From contig FR899900.1 of NCBI GenBank assembly GCA_000437595.1, forward strand, positions 133,721-197,720: DNA of 64,000 bases, read 5' to 3'. Positions 18,079 to 27,529 of the stretch are shown here, piece after piece. The stretch's first letter is position 1. Each line of letters begins with the position of its first letter. The notes under the pieces were generated by a model. The model was not told the origin of the DNA. It searched no databases and saw nothing but the letters and a program-made list of their open reading frames with translations. The DNA is from Faecalibacterium sp. CAG:74. Lineage in GTDB: Bacteria > Bacillota > Clostridia > Christensenellales > Aristaeellaceae. A program made the translations under genes and the position numbers.

Positions 18079-19305
18079 ATGCACATTCTTGACGTTTTGA
18101 AAGAGCGCGGCTTCATCGCCCAGACCACCTTTGAGGACGAACTGTACAAGCAGCTCGAAGAGCCGACCACCTTCTACGTCGGCTTCGATCCGACCGCTGA
18201 TTCCCTCCACATCGGGCATTACATCCCGATTATGGCGATGGCGCACATGCAGCGCGCGGGGCATCGCCCGATTGCGCTGATGGGCGGCGGCACAGCGATG
18301 ATCGGCGACCCGTCCGGCAAGACCGACATGCGCAAGATGATGACCGTCGAGACGATTGACCACAACGTCGAGTGCATCAAGCAGCAGATGAGCCGTTTCC
18401 TTGATTTCTCCGACGACAAGGCGATTATCGTCAACAACGCGGACTGGCTGCGCAACCTGAACTTCATCGAGTTCATGCGCGACATCGGCGCGATGTTCTC
18501 CGTCAACAAGATGCTGACCGCTGACTGCTACAAGACGCGCATGGCGACCGACAACGGTCTGTCCTTCCTCGAATTCACCTACATGCTCATGCAGTCCTAC
18601 GACTTCCTGGAGCTGTTCCACCGCTACGGCTGCCGGCTGGAAATGGGCGGCAATGACCAGTGGAGCAATATGCTGGGCGGCGCAGACCTGGTTCGCCGCA
18701 AGGACAGTGAAAAGGCGTTCGCCTGCACGTTCCAGCTGCTGCTGACCCACGACGGCAAGAAGATGGGCAAGACCGAGAAGGGCGCGCTGTGGCTTGACCC
18801 GAACAAGACCTCCCCGTTCGATTTCTACCAGTACTGGCGCAACGTTGATGACGCGGACGTGGAAAAGTGCCTTGGCTTGCTGACCTTCCTGCCGATGGAT
18901 GAAGTGCGCCGTCTTGGCGCGCTGCAAGGCAGCGAAATCAACGAGGCGAAGAAGGTGCTGGCATTCGAGGTGACGAAGCTGGTGCACGGCGAAGAAGAGG
19001 CGCAGAAGGCCGCCGATGCCGCTGCCGCACTGTTCGCGGGCGGTGCGTCTGCCGCGAATGTCCCCTCCTTCACGCTGACGAAGGACGAATTCGCCGCCGA
19101 CAGCCGCGTGACGACCATGCTGGTCAAGTCCGGGCTGTGCAAGAGCCAGAGCGACGCGCGCAATCAGGTGAAGGCGGGTGCAGTGCTGGTGGCGGACAAG
19201 AAGGTGGATGACCTGAACGCCACGCTGGCGGAGAGCGACGTCCCCGCAGATGGTCTGCTGATTCAGAAGGGCAAAAAGAATTTCCGCCGCCTGTTCCTCG
19301 CATGA
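18079..19305 (+). CDS. tyrS: Tyrosyl-tRNA synthetase
   Basis: 408 residues. Class I catalytic domain with HIGH at residues 44-47 (SLHIGHYIP) and a KMSKS-like KKMGKTEKG, then a C-terminal S4 RNA-binding domain from about residue 340 ([17 protein letters not shown]). TATAGGAGG precedes the ATG. Co-transcribed with the upstream aminotransferase under the T-box. It shares a 4-bp ATGA overlap with yigZ. Confidence 0.97.
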   Translation: MHILDVLKERGFIAQTTFEDELYKQLEEPTTFYVGFDPTADSLHIGHYIPIMAMAHMQRAGHRPIALMGGGTAMIGDPSGKTDMRKMMTVETIDHNVECIKQQMSRFLDFSDDKAIIVNNADWLRNLNFIEFMRDIGAMFSVNKMLTADCYKTRMATDNGLSFLEFTYMLMQSYDFLELFHRYGCRLEMGGNDQWSNMLGGADLVRRKDSEKAFACTFQLLLTHDGKKMGKTEKGALWLDPNKTSPFDFYQYWRNVDDADVEKCLGLLTFLPMDEVRRLGALQGSEINEAKKVLAFEVTKLVHGEEEAQKAADAAAALFAGGASAANVPSFTLTKDEFAADSRVTTMLVKSGLCKSQSDARNQVKAGAVLVADKKVDDLNATLAESDVPADGLLIQKGKKNFRRLFLA

Positions 19306-19949
19306 GTGCCTTGAACCCCTATCGGACGCTCCGGCAGTTCGCCAGCGACGAGTTCATCATCAACAAAAGCCGCTTTATCGGCTATGCCGCGCCGTGCGAA
19401 ACGGAAGCGGAGGCGCTTGCGTTTCTGCAATCCATCCGCACAAAGCACAAGGACGCCACGCACAACTGCTATGCCTACATCATCGGGCAGAACGCGGGCA
19501 TCATGCGCTATTCCGACGACGGCGAGCCGGGCGGCACTGCGGGGCTGCCGATGATGGAGGTATTGAAGCATCAGGGCGTAGTCAACTGCTGCTGCGTGGT
19601 CACGCGCTATTTCGGCGGCGTGCTGCTGGGCGCGGGCGGGCTGGTGCGCGCGTACACGCAGGGGGCGGTCGTCGCGCTCAAGGCGGCGCAAGTCGTCGAG
19701 ATGCTCCCCTCCTGCCAATACCTGTGCGAAGTCGCCTATCCGCTGTGGGACAAGGTGCAGTACGCGCTGAAAAGCCTGCCCGTGCAATTGCTGAGCAGCG
19801 AGTTCACGACCGCCGTCGGCTTCACGCTGCTGATTCGCCAGACGGACGCGCAATCTGTCCTGGACACGCTGACCCGCGTGACCGACGGGCGCATTGAGAC
19901 GCTGCTGGAGGAAGAATCCTACCGTGCGTGGGACAGCGAAAGCAAATAA
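19302..19949 (+). CDS. yigZ: YigZ/IMPACT family protein
   Basis: 215 residues. N-terminal UPF0029 domain with [35 protein letters not shown] and the family signature [21 protein letters not shown]-terminal DUF1949 domain. Thought to act in translation-linked regulation; the exact function is not settled. The start overlaps the tyrS stop by 4 bp, which indicates coupled translation. Confidence 0.93.
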   Translation: MSALNPYRTLRQFASDEFIINKSRFIGYAAPCETEAEALAFLQSIRTKHKDATHNCYAYIIGQNAGIMRYSDDGEPGGTAGLPMMEVLKHQGVVNCCCVVTRYFGGVLLGAGGLVRAYTQGAVVALKAAQVVEMLPSCQYLCEVAYPLWDKVQYALKSLPVQLLSSEFTTAVGFTLLIRQTDAQSVLDTLTRVTDGRIETLLEEESYRAWDSESK

Positions 19950-19957
19950 CCGATTTT

Positions 19958-19998
19958 ACCCGGAAATCGTTCTGATTCAGAACAGTTTTCGGGTTTTT
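19958..19998 (+). terminator. Terminator after yigZ
   Basis: Stem ACCCGGAAA (19958-19966) with TTTTCGGGT (19986-19994), extended by an inner GTTCTGATTCAGAAC palindrome, then a T run. Confidence 0.85.
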
Positions 19999-20000
19999 GC

Positions 20001-20029
20001 TTGACCTTTATCAGCTTTCCTGCTATGAT
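20001..20029 (+). promoter_or_regulatory. Promoter of AraC-family regulator
   Basis: TTGACC (20001-20006), 17-base spacer, TATGAT (20024-20029), 34 bp upstream of the regulator ATG and directly after the yigZ terminator. Confidence 0.72.
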
Positions 20030-20063
20030 GCTTTCATAAATACCGGGACAAGGAGAAAGGCAT

Positions 20064-20954
20064 ATGACAAGGAAACATCCAGCACATGAGCTTGAGGAAG
20101 ATGTGCTGGTTCGCACAAGCAACATGGGGCAAGGGCGCTCGGATTATGAAGCGTTTCACACGCTGTCGCCCGCCATCCACCTGCGCGAAATCCATACGCA
20201 TGATTTCTTTGAGCTGTATATTCACCTAAACGGCTTTCCCCGCCTGTATGTGGACAACAAAATCGTCACGCTCCAGCGCGGCAGCCTGATGATTTTCCCG
20301 CCATTCGTCATGCACGGCATAATCTCGCAGGACACCATCCGCAACTACGAGCGAGTGGTGCTGTTCATCTCCTCCGGGATGCTGCACCAGCTGGGGCAGG
20401 GACTTCTGCCGCTGGAGCAGCGCCTTTTGGACTGCACGCGCCGCACCGGGTATCATTATCAGCTGGATGAAGCGGCGCTTTCGCTGTGTACAACGTGCAT
20501 TGACCGTGTGGCGCAGAACACAGGCGACGAGCGTCCCGAATCGCGCTTGGCGGATTATGCCGCGATGACCGAGTTTCTGCTGCAAATCCTCCGCGTGACG
20601 CAGGAAGCGCCAATGCTGCAGAGTGCCCAGCCCTCGCCAGACACCATCCAGCGCGTGATGGCGTACATCAACGAGCATTACGCCCAGCCGCTGACGCTGG
20701 AGGAAATTGCGGACGCGTTCTTCATCAGCAAATCGTACCTGTCACACGAGTTTGTCCGTTACACGAACACGTCGGTGTACGAGTACATCCAGTTCCGGCG
20801 CATCTGTGGCGCGAAGCTGCTGATTGCCTCCGGCGTATCGCTGACGGATGCTGCATTCCAGAGCGGGTTCAATTCGTACTCCTCCTTTCTGCGCACTTTT
20901 CGCAAAACAGCAGGCATTTCGCCGACGGATTTCCAGCGAAATCTTGGCAAATAG
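20064..20954 (+). CDS. AraC-family transcriptional regulator with cupin sensor domain
   Basis: 296 residues, ATG 20064 after AAGGAGAAAGG. An N-terminal cupin-type ligand domain (IHTHDFFELYIHLNG, then RGSLMIFPPFVMHG) is followed at about residues 195-294 by two AraC helix-turn-helix motifs (FISKSYLSHEFVRYT and FLRTFRKTAGISPTDF). This layout is typical of regulators that sense plant-derived sugars. It lies 192 bp upstream of the CE15-like esterase gene, which is the likely target; the intervening region has repeated TTTGCAT sites. Confidence 0.92.
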   Translation: MTRKHPAHELEEDVLVRTSNMGQGRSDYEAFHTLSPAIHLREIHTHDFFELYIHLNGFPRLYVDNKIVTLQRGSLMIFPPFVMHGIISQDTIRNYERVVLFISSGMLHQLGQGLLPLEQRLLDCTRRTGYHYQLDEAALSLCTTCIDRVAQNTGDERPESRLADYAAMTEFLLQILRVTQEAPMLQSAQPSPDTIQRVMAYINEHYAQPLTLEEIADAFFISKSYLSHEFVRYTNTSVYEYIQFRRICGAKLLIASGVSLTDAAFQSGFNSYSSFLRTFRKTAGISPTDFQRNLGK

Positions 20955-20956
20955 CT

Positions 20957-21034
20957 TTTGCATTGTCGAATACGGATAATTTTTTCCCAGATATATCTGC
21001 ACGATTTGCATAGTAGTGTGGACAATTTGCATAG
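20957..21034 (+). promoter_or_regulatory. Candidate AraC-type operator (repeated TTTGCAT)
   Basis: TTTGCAT occurs at 20957-20963, 21005-21011 and 21026-21032. The last two lie in identical ATTTGCATAG decamers (21004-21013, 21025-21034) whose starts are exactly 21 bp apart, two helical turns. The downstream decamer overlaps the likely -35 of the esterase gene. This is the arrangement expected for an AraC-family activator. Confidence 0.55.
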
Positions 21035-21060
21035 ACGCGCCGCCCTTTCTCCGCTATAAT
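21032..21060 (+). promoter_or_regulatory. Promoter of CE15-like esterase
   Basis: Consensus TATAAT (21055-21060) with a weak -35 TAGACG (21032-21037) at 17 bases. A weak -35 overlapped by direct repeats fits activator dependence. Confidence 0.6.
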
Positions 21061-21146
21061 GAGGGTAACTTCCGGATGAGGTAATGCAGCCGTCGCCTCC
21101 CGGACAATGTGCAAAGGTTCGGCTGAAAGAGAAAAGGAGGATCTCT

Positions 21147-23927
21147 ATGAAACGATTTTTCCTGCTGCTGCTCGCTGCTATCATCGGGCTGCTGCCGCTG
21201 ATGAGCGCCTGCGCTGAAGCGCCGCTGGACGGGTATCCCGGCATTGATGAGCTGCCCGCCATCGACACAATCAACAATCCATTTGAGTTTTTCGACGTGA
21301 AGAATGACCCGAACGGCGACGGCATTGTGACCGACATCACCGAATGGGAAGCGCGCCGCACCGAAATCCGCGATTTGATCCAGCACTACTGGCTGGGCTA
21401 CCGCTGGGAAACCGCGGCGGAGGACGTGTCTGGCAAGTACGAGATTGTCTACGAGGACAACACCGCGTCCTACGGCGGCTTCTATGGAATTTGGGGCACT
21501 TGCGTCTTCAACCTCGGCGACGAGTTCCGCAAGTTGTCCGCTGCGCTGCTGGAAGGTGAAGTGACGGTGGGCGACAAGACGTTCGGCCCTGCATCCACCA
21601 AGGCGGAAGCCAAGCAGCTTGCCATCGAGGCGTGGAACGCGGGCTACTCCGTCCACTACATTGGCGAACCGCCGTGGGGCACGGAAGGCGACGCGGTGTT
21701 CGTGAACACCACCGGCGCGATTACCGCGGAAACCATCCCCGCCCGTGTGCGCCCCGTGTATCAGGCGGTCATTACCATCACGAATCCGGAAACGGGCGCA
21801 AAGGCGAGCTTCGCCGCGAAGCTGAATGTGCCCACGGATGCGCAGATTCTGGCGGCTTGGGGCGAAGAGAAGGATCAAGTACCGTTCGTGATTGATATCG
21901 GCGGTACCTCCGCATTCTCTGCTGCGAACTTGAACGGACAGGGCTACGGTCTGGTGACGTTCAAAGCCACTGACATTTACCCCGATGACTCCAATGCGGA
22001 TGACGGCATTGACCGTGCTGGCGTGTACACCACGCTCTACCCCTACGACGCGAACGACTACAAGCACGCATCCGGCGCACTGATGGCGTGGAGCTGGGCG
22101 GCCAGTCAGATTGTGACCGCCTTGGAAAACCAGGCAGAGGGCACGAGCCTGACGCTGGGCGAGCTGGTTCGCCTTGACCCGGCTAAGACCGTCATCACGG
22201 GTCATTCCCGCTACGGCAAGGCCGCCATGTTCACCTCGGCGTTTGACGACCGCATCAGCATCTGCGTGCCGAGCGAATGCGGCGGTTCGGGCATCCAGAG
22301 CTACCGCTACAAGGTGGAAGGCAAGATTTTCAACTTCAACACCTCCGCCTACGCCAAGGCTGACCGTGTCTACGGCAAGACCGAAGTGCCGACCGTGTCC
22401 TACGGCAAGGGCAACAGCTGGTTCCCGGAGACGGCTGCTATGTTCGTCGCCCGTGACAACCAGATTCCGTTTGACCCGGTGGAAATCATCGCGCTGGTTG
22501 CGCCACGCCCCTTCTTCACCGTGTCAGGCATTGACACCCACTGGCTGGGCAATGAAGGCGCTGTCGCCAGCATGGTTGCAGCAGAAGAGGTTTACGATTT
22601 CGTCGGCACGACGGAAATCGAGAAAAACAACATTGCTGTTCGTGCCCGCCAGAGTGACCACGTCTTCTACCCGCGTGACTTCTGCTTTGCGCTGGCGATT
22701 ATGGATCGCGAATTCAAGCAGACGGACGACAAGCTGCTGCATGTGAAGGATCTGTTCCCGGAAGGCACTGGCATTTCCGGCATGTCCTACCCGGCGGCGG
22801 ATTACGCAACCATCAGCGAACTGAACGACTACCCGTTTGACATCAATTCTTCCTACATCCCGTGGTCTGCCGAAAGCAAGTACACGCTGTGGACGGCGCA
22901 GGAAACCTTCCTGACGAACCACAATGTTACCATTACCGCGCATTCCGACGCGCCCGACGTGGTGCTGGTGCTGCCGGACGGCAGGGAAGTCGCCGCCGCT
23001 TCGCACGAGGGTGACGTGTTCACCTTCACCTTGACTGCCGAACAGTCCGTCTACGGGCGCTACGAACTGCGCACCGTCGGCACGGACAAGGCGGCGCACA
23101 GCGTCTACTTCTCCGCCGTTTCGCTGGCGGATGCGCTCCGTCACGGCACGACGAAGGGCGACGAGGGCGAAGAGAACCGCGTGCTGGGCTTCGCGTCCCG
23201 TCTGGCGAACACGAAGGAGAATCCCCCGCTGGTCTACATCGGCAGCGAAACCGAACCCGCTTCTATGATTTTCACACCTGAACGTGTGGTGCCGGAAGAC
23301 ACGAGCCTGCTGGAATACGGCATTCTGTTCCACGACGCGCTGTTTATCCGCATTGCAAACGCTGGCTGGGACGCTTCGCAGACCTTCAAGGTGAAGAACC
23401 TGAAGTTTGTCTCCATGCCGGAATACACCTTCGAGTTCTCGATGGCGGACATTGCCGCTTCCGCTGAAAACAACGGCAAGCAGGATGCTGCGCTGTTCAC
23501 CAAGCCGATTTCTTGGAACGCTGAGCGCTACAACAACGGTTTCTCGCAGGTGTGGCCCGCGATTCCGGATACGCTGGAAGAGCGGCAGGCGCTTGAACGC
23601 GGCGAAACCATCACCCGCCCCGAAGCGCCCGAAAAGACCGTGACCGCCTTTGACGCGACCGTCTCCGGCAAAGCGGCACTGTCGGACACCGCGCTGACCA
23701 TCACGCTGACCTTCTCCGAAGCGCTGCGCACGGGTGAATACGCTGTCGGCATGGACATTGCCGAAGCGTGGGAAACCGCGTGGAATGCGGACGGCACGCA
23801 GATGACGCTGACCGTCCCCGCGGACGCGCTGAATGGACAGCACACCGTGAACCTCATCATCTTCCGCCTGATGGATACCGATGGCAACCTCATCGGCGGT
23901 CCGGTGGAACTGCATTTGGACTTCTAA
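21147..23927 (+). CDS. Secreted glucuronoyl esterase-like protein (CE15)
   Basis: 926 residues, start ATG 21147 after AAAAGGAGGA. An N-terminal signal peptide (about 24 residues) contains SAC; it could be a lipobox (MSAC) or a normal Sec site. The alpha/beta-hydrolase domain has the CE15 nucleophile motif TGHSRYGKAA with Ser354, followed by VPSECGGSG, and candidate catalytic His505 in QSDHVFYP. Glucuronoyl esterases cut lignin-glucuronoxylan ester links. Beyond about residue 560 are two or more beta-rich regions, the last an Ig-like domain (ALTITLTFSEAL). The family is usually 400-450 residues, so the C-terminal half is an accessory extension. Confidence 0.78.
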   Translation: MKRFFLLLLAAIIGLLPLMSACAEAPLDGYPGIDELPAIDTINNPFEFFDVKNDPNGDGIVTDITEWEARRTEIRDLIQHYWLGYRWETAAEDVSGKYEIVYEDNTASYGGFYGIWGTCVFNLGDEFRKLSAALLEGEVTVGDKTFGPASTKAEAKQLAIEAWNAGYSVHYIGEPPWGTEGDAVFVNTTGAITAETIPARVRPVYQAVITITNPETGAKASFAAKLNVPTDAQILAAWGEEKDQVPFVIDIGGTSAFSAANLNGQGYGLVTFKATDIYPDDSNADDGIDRAGVYTTLYPYDANDYKHASGALMAWSWAASQIVTALENQAEGTSLTLGELVRLDPAKTVITGHSRYGKAAMFTSAFDDRISICVPSECGGSGIQSYRYKVEGKIFNFNTSAYAKADRVYGKTEVPTVSYGKGNSWFPETAAMFVARDNQIPFDPVEIIALVAPRPFFTVSGIDTHWLGNEGAVASMVAAEEVYDFVGTTEIEKNNIAVRARQSDHVFYPRDFCFALAIMDREFKQTDDKLLHVKDLFPEGTGISGMSYPAADYATISELNDYPFDINSSYIPWSAESKYTLWTAQETFLTNHNVTITAHSDAPDVVLVLPDGREVAAASHEGDVFTFTLTAEQSVYGRYELRTVGTDKAAHSVYFSAVSLADALRHGTTKGDEGEENRVLGFASRLANTKENPPLVYIGSETEPASMIFTPERVVPEDTSLLEYGILFHDALFIRIANAGWDASQTFKVKNLKFVSMPEYTFEFSMADIAASAENNGKQDAALFTKPISWNAERYNNGFSQVWPAIPDTLEERQALERGETITRPEAPEKTVTAFDATVSGKAALSDTALTITLTFSEALRTGEYAVGMDIAEAWETAWNADGTQMTLTVPADALNGQHTVNLIIFRLMDTDGNLIGGPVELHLDF

Positions 23928-23941
23928 TCCTTGAATCCCCT

Positions 23942-23976
23942 GCCCGTGGCGACGTAAAATCGTCACGGGCTTTTTT
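23942..23976 (+). terminator. Terminator after CE15-like gene
   Basis: Stem GCCCGTG (23942-23948) with CACGGGC (23964-23970), inner GCGAC/GTCGT-type pairing, then TTTTTT. Confidence 0.85.
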
Positions 23977-24085
23977 GTTCCCGGCAAACTTCATTTTCGC
24001 TTCCTCGTAACTTCACATTGGCTTCATCCAATTGTGTCATAATTGCTTCCGGAACATCCATGAGATGGAAGGAGTCAGAGGAACT

Positions 24086-24925
24086 ATGAAGAAGACTGGA
24101 AAAATCATTGCCATCATCGTCGTGCTTGCGCTCGTCGTGAGCGGCGTTTTCCTTTTTGCGGGTGGACGGAAAAATGCGGCTTACAGCGAGGAAATCGCCC
24201 GCACGCAGGACATCAGCACCTATTACACCTTTTCCGGCAACCTGTCGACAAAGGACAGCCAAATCGTCACCTCCACCGCAAAAACAACCGTCAAAGAGTG
24301 CCTGTTCTCCGAGGGCGACGCGGTGAAGAAGAACGACATTATCCTCAAATTTTCAAGCGGCGGCACGGCACGCGCGCCGATGGACGGCACGCTCTCGAAC
24401 CTCTACGTCGAGGAAGGCGACGAGGTGACCATGGGGCAGCAGCTGCTACGTGTCGCAGATTACAGCAATCCGCAGATTGTGTTCAACGTGGATGAATACG
24501 ACCGTCCGGCGCTCTCCGTCGGGCAGGCGGCGGATGTGACCGTGCTGTCCACTGGCAAGATGCTCACCGGCACCATCACCCGCATTGCGCAGGAAGCAAC
24601 CGTATCCGGCGACTTGGCGTACTACGAGGTGACGATGACCGTGCCGCAGGACGGAACGCTCGCCATGGGCTTGAGCTGCGAAATCCGCGTGCTGTACCAG
24701 AGCGTGAAGAACGTTACGACCGTGTCGATTGACGCGATTCAGTACGATTCGGACGGCAAGCCGTTCGTCTACTGCTACGACCGCAAGGACGATATTGTAC
24801 AGCAGCGCGTGACACTGGGCATCAACAACGGCTCGATTGTCGAAATCGTCGACGGCATCCGCACGGGCGAAGCGGTGTTGATTCCCGTGAAGAACACAAT
24901 GGAAATGCCCATGATGCATTATTGA
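24086..24925 (+). CDS. MacA/HlyD-type periplasmic-adaptor-like efflux subunit
   Basis: 279 residues, start ATG 24086 (AGAGGAAC upstream). One N-terminal membrane anchor (about residues 6-25), then a lipoyl-like domain (ARAPMDGTLSNLYVEEGD) and beta-barrel segments (SVGQAADVTVLSTGKML). The long alpha-hairpin of Gram-negative MacA is missing, as usual for Firmicute forms that need not reach an outer membrane. It precedes the matching ATPase (18 bp) and permease, forming a MacAB-like tripartite exporter of peptides or antimicrobials. Confidence 0.87.
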   Translation: MKKTGKIIAIIVVLALVVSGVFLFAGGRKNAAYSEEIARTQDISTYYTFSGNLSTKDSQIVTSTAKTTVKECLFSEGDAVKKNDIILKFSSGGTARAPMDGTLSNLYVEEGDEVTMGQQLLRVADYSNPQIVFNVDEYDRPALSVGQAADVTVLSTGKMLTGTITRIAQEATVSGDLAYYEVTMTVPQDGTLAMGLSCEIRVLYQSVKNVTTVSIDAIQYDSDGKPFVYCYDRKDDIVQQRVTLGINNGSIVEIVDGIRTGEAVLIPVKNTMEMPMMHY

Positions 24926-24943
24926 CGGAAAGGGGCATTCACC

Positions 24944-25636
24944 ATGGCGGAAAATATTCTGACAATGGAGAACATCGTCAAAACATACAAAATGGGCGAT
25001 GAACAGCAGACGGTTTTGAAGGGCATTGACCTGCAGGTGGACAAGGGCGAATTTGTCGCCATTCTTGGCCCCAGCGGGTCGGGCAAATCAACGCTGATGA
25101 ACATCATTGGCTGTCTGGACACGGCAACATCCGGCACATACCACTTGCATGGGCGGGACGTATCCGCGCTGAGCGAATCGGAGCTGGCGCGCGTGCGGTC
25201 AAAGGAAATCGGGTTCATCTTCCAGTCGTTCCAGCTGCTTCAGCGTCAGGACGCGCTGCAAAACGTGGAACTTCCGCTGATTTACGCGGGCATGAGCGGC
25301 CACGAGCGCGCCGCGCGGGCGCAGCAAATGCTGGAGCGCGTCGGTTTGAAGGACAAGATGCACCACTTTCCGAACCAGCTTTCCGGCGGACAGCAGCAGC
25401 GCGTCGCGATTGCCCGCGCGCTGGCGAACAACCCGACCATTCTGCTGGCGGACGAGCCGACGGGTGCGCTTGACCGGGCGACGGGACGGCAGGTGATGAG
25501 CCTCTTCCATGACCTGAACGACGAGGGGCGCACGATTATCATGATTACGCACGACATTGAGATTGCCCGCCACGCGCGGCGCATTGTGCGCATCCTTGAT
25601 GGGGAAATCAGTGAAGGAGTGGTGGAAGATGCTTAA
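24944..25636 (+). CDS. MacB/LolD-type ABC exporter ATPase
   Basis: 230 residues. Walker A GPSGSGKST (about residues 42-50), Q-loop FIFQSFQLLQ, signature LSGGQQQRVAIARAL, Walker B ILLADEPTGALD and H-loop ITHDIE. The sequence belongs to the MacB/LolD/YknY class, which power mechanotransmission-type exporters. Overlaps the permease gene by 8 bp. Confidence 0.95.
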   Translation: MAENILTMENIVKTYKMGDEQQTVLKGIDLQVDKGEFVAILGPSGSGKSTLMNIIGCLDTATSGTYHLHGRDVSALSESELARVRSKEIGFIFQSFQLLQRQDALQNVELPLIYAGMSGHERAARAQQMLERVGLKDKMHHFPNQLSGGQQQRVAIARALANNPTILLADEPTGALDRATGRQVMSLFHDLNDEGRTIIMITHDIEIARHARRIVRILDGEISEGVVEDA

Positions 25637-26819
25637 AGAGAGCATTCGCATGTCGTGGCAGAACATCCGCGGCAACAAAATGCGCACCTTCCTGACGATG
25701 CTGGGCATCATCATCGGCGTGACAGCGATTATCGCGCTGATTACGACGGTCGGCAGCGCAACGGGCGAAATCACGAGTCAATTCTCTGCCTTGGGCGCAG
25801 GTAAAGTGAGCGTAAGCATCAGCGGCACAGCCATCAAGCATGGGCTGAACGAAAGCGACCTCGCGCACATTGCTGCGCTGGACAATGTGGCGGGTGTTGA
25901 CCCAAATGTCTCCCTGCGCACCTATGCCGCGCAGGACGGTCAGCTTGTGGAGGATGTGACGCTGGAGGGGCGCAGCAACGACTATTTTTCCGTGCAGGAT
26001 GACCTGATTGGGCGCGGTCGGGCGCTGAAGGCGATTGACATGGATCGTTCGAGCCATGTTTGCATCATCGACCAGACCTTGGCGTCCGCTGCCTTCCCGA
26101 ACGAAGACCCGCTGGGGCAGTCGCTGATTCTGCACGGGCAGCAGTTCACCGTCGTCGGCGTGCTGAGCGAGGACAGCGGAAGCGACCTGATGGCTGCCAT
26201 GTCTGCCAGCAGCGACGGCGGCAAGGCGATTGTCCCCTATCCGGCGGCGATGCGGCTGAGCGGCTCAAACACCGTGCGGTCGCTGACGCTGTACTTGAAG
26301 GACTCGTCGTTATCCTCCGAAACCGTCGACAATGTGAAGCAGCTGCTGGACAGCGCGTTCAACTACCGCGACAGCGCGTACTCCATCATCAATCTGGACA
26401 GCCTGCTGGATACGATGAACAGCATCACCGGCATGATGACGACGATGCTGGCGGGCATTGCGTCGATTGCCCTGCTGGTTGGCGGCATCGGCATTATGAA
26501 CATGATGCTCGTCTCCGTCAGCGAGCGAACGACGGAAATCGGCCTGCGCAAGGCGCTCGGCGCGCGTCCGGGGCTGATTCAAATGCAGTTCCTGATGGAA
26601 TCGGTCATGCTGTCGCTCATGGGCGGGTTCATCGGCATACTGGTAGGCAATCTCGTCTCGTGGATGATTGCAATGGCGCTGGATATTACCTTCCAGCTCA
26701 ACGCAGGCGCAATCACGCTGGCGTTCGTGTTTTCCGCCTCGGTCGGCATTCTGTTCGGCTGGGCACCCGCGCGCAAGGCTTCACGGCTGAATCCTATTGA
26801 TGCTTTGCGGTCGATGTGA
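25629..26819 (+). CDS. MacB/FtsX-type ABC exporter permease
   Basis: 396 residues. Start ATG 25629 lies inside the ATPase gene and follows GAAGGAGTGG. N-terminal membrane helix after NKMRTFLTMLGIIIGV, a MacB_PCD-type extracellular domain (about residues 50-245), then an FtsX domain with three helices (GIASIALLVGGIGIMNMMLV, SERTTEIGLRKALGAR). Together with the two preceding genes it makes a complete exporter. The promoter for the following two-component system lies within its last codons. Confidence 0.93.
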   Translation: MLKESIRMSWQNIRGNKMRTFLTMLGIIIGVTAIIALITTVGSATGEITSQFSALGAGKVSVSISGTAIKHGLNESDLAHIAALDNVAGVDPNVSLRTYAAQDGQLVEDVTLEGRSNDYFSVQDDLIGRGRALKAIDMDRSSHVCIIDQTLASAAFPNEDPLGQSLILHGQQFTVVGVLSEDSGSDLMAAMSASSDGGKAIVPYPAAMRLSGSNTVRSLTLYLKDSSLSSETVDNVKQLLDSAFNYRDSAYSIINLDSLLDTMNSITGMMTTMLAGIASIALLVGGIGIMNMMLVSVSERTTEIGLRKALGARPGLIQMQFLMESVMLSLMGGFIGILVGNLVSWMIAMALDITFQLNAGAITLAFVFSASVGILFGWAPARKASRLNPIDALRSM

Positions 26820-26825
26820 TATAAT
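26797..26825 (+). promoter_or_regulatory. Internal promoter before the OmpR-type regulator
   Basis: TTGATG (26797-26802), 17-base spacer, TATAAT (26820-26825), overlapping the permease stop codon. It could drive the regulator, kinase and downstream genes separately from the exporter. Confidence 0.65.
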
Positions 26826-26854
26826 AGAAGCATCAGCACAAGGAGGTTTCCGCC

Positions 26855-27529
26855 ATGTTTACGATTCTGGTGGTTGAGGATGACGCGCCGCTGCAGCGGA
26901 TGATGAGCGCGTTTCTGGGGTTGAACGGCTTTTCAGTCGTCGGGGCTGCCAACGGCGAGGAAGCGCTGAACGCCATCGACAAGGTGATGCCCGATCTGGT
27001 CATTGCCGACGTGATGATGCCGGTGATGGATGGCTGGGAACTGACGCGTGAACTGCGCCGCTGCTATCCGCGCCTGCCCATCATGCTGGTGACGGCGCGC
27101 GACACCATTGAGGACAAGCGGACGGGCTTCACCTCCGGCGCGGATGACTACCTGACCAAGCCGGTCGATTTGGACGAGCTGCTGCTGCATGTGCAAGCGC
27201 TGCTGCGGCGGTCGCAGGCCATGACGAGCCACCAATTGACCATCGGGCAGACGCACTTGGATTACGATTCGCTGACCGTGCAGCGCGGTGACACGCTGCT
27301 GACGCTGCCGAAGAAGGAGTTTTTCCTGCTCTTCAAGCTCCTGTCCAGCCCGATGCAGATTTTCACGCGCCGGCAGCTGATGGACGAAATCTGGGGCATG
27401 GATGCGCAGAGCGACGAACGCACGGTGGACGTACACATCAAGCGTCTGCGCGAAAAGTGCGAGATTTTCCCTGATTTCAGCATCGTGACAGTGCGCGGCT
27501 TGGGCTACAAGGCGGTCAAGAATGGATAA
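26855..27529 (+). CDS. OmpR/PhoB-family response regulator
   Basis: 224 residues with AAGGAGG upstream. Receiver domain with Asp52 in VIADVMMPVMDGW and LTKPVDLDELL. A C-terminal winged-helix domain (about residues 125-222) carries LPKKEFFLLFKLLSS and RTVDVHIKRLREKCE. Overlaps the kinase gene by 8 bp. The neighbouring exporter is the probable target, as in peptide-antibiotic resistance modules. Confidence 0.95.
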   Translation: MFTILVVEDDAPLQRMMSAFLGLNGFSVVGAANGEEALNAIDKVMPDLVIADVMMPVMDGWELTRELRRCYPRLPIMLVTARDTIEDKRTGFTSGADDYLTKPVDLDELLLHVQALLRRSQAMTSHQLTIGQTHLDYDSLTVQRGDTLLTLPKKEFFLLFKLLSSPMQIFTRRQLMDEIWGMDAQSDERTVDVHIKRLREKCEIFPDFSIVTVRGLGYKAVKNG

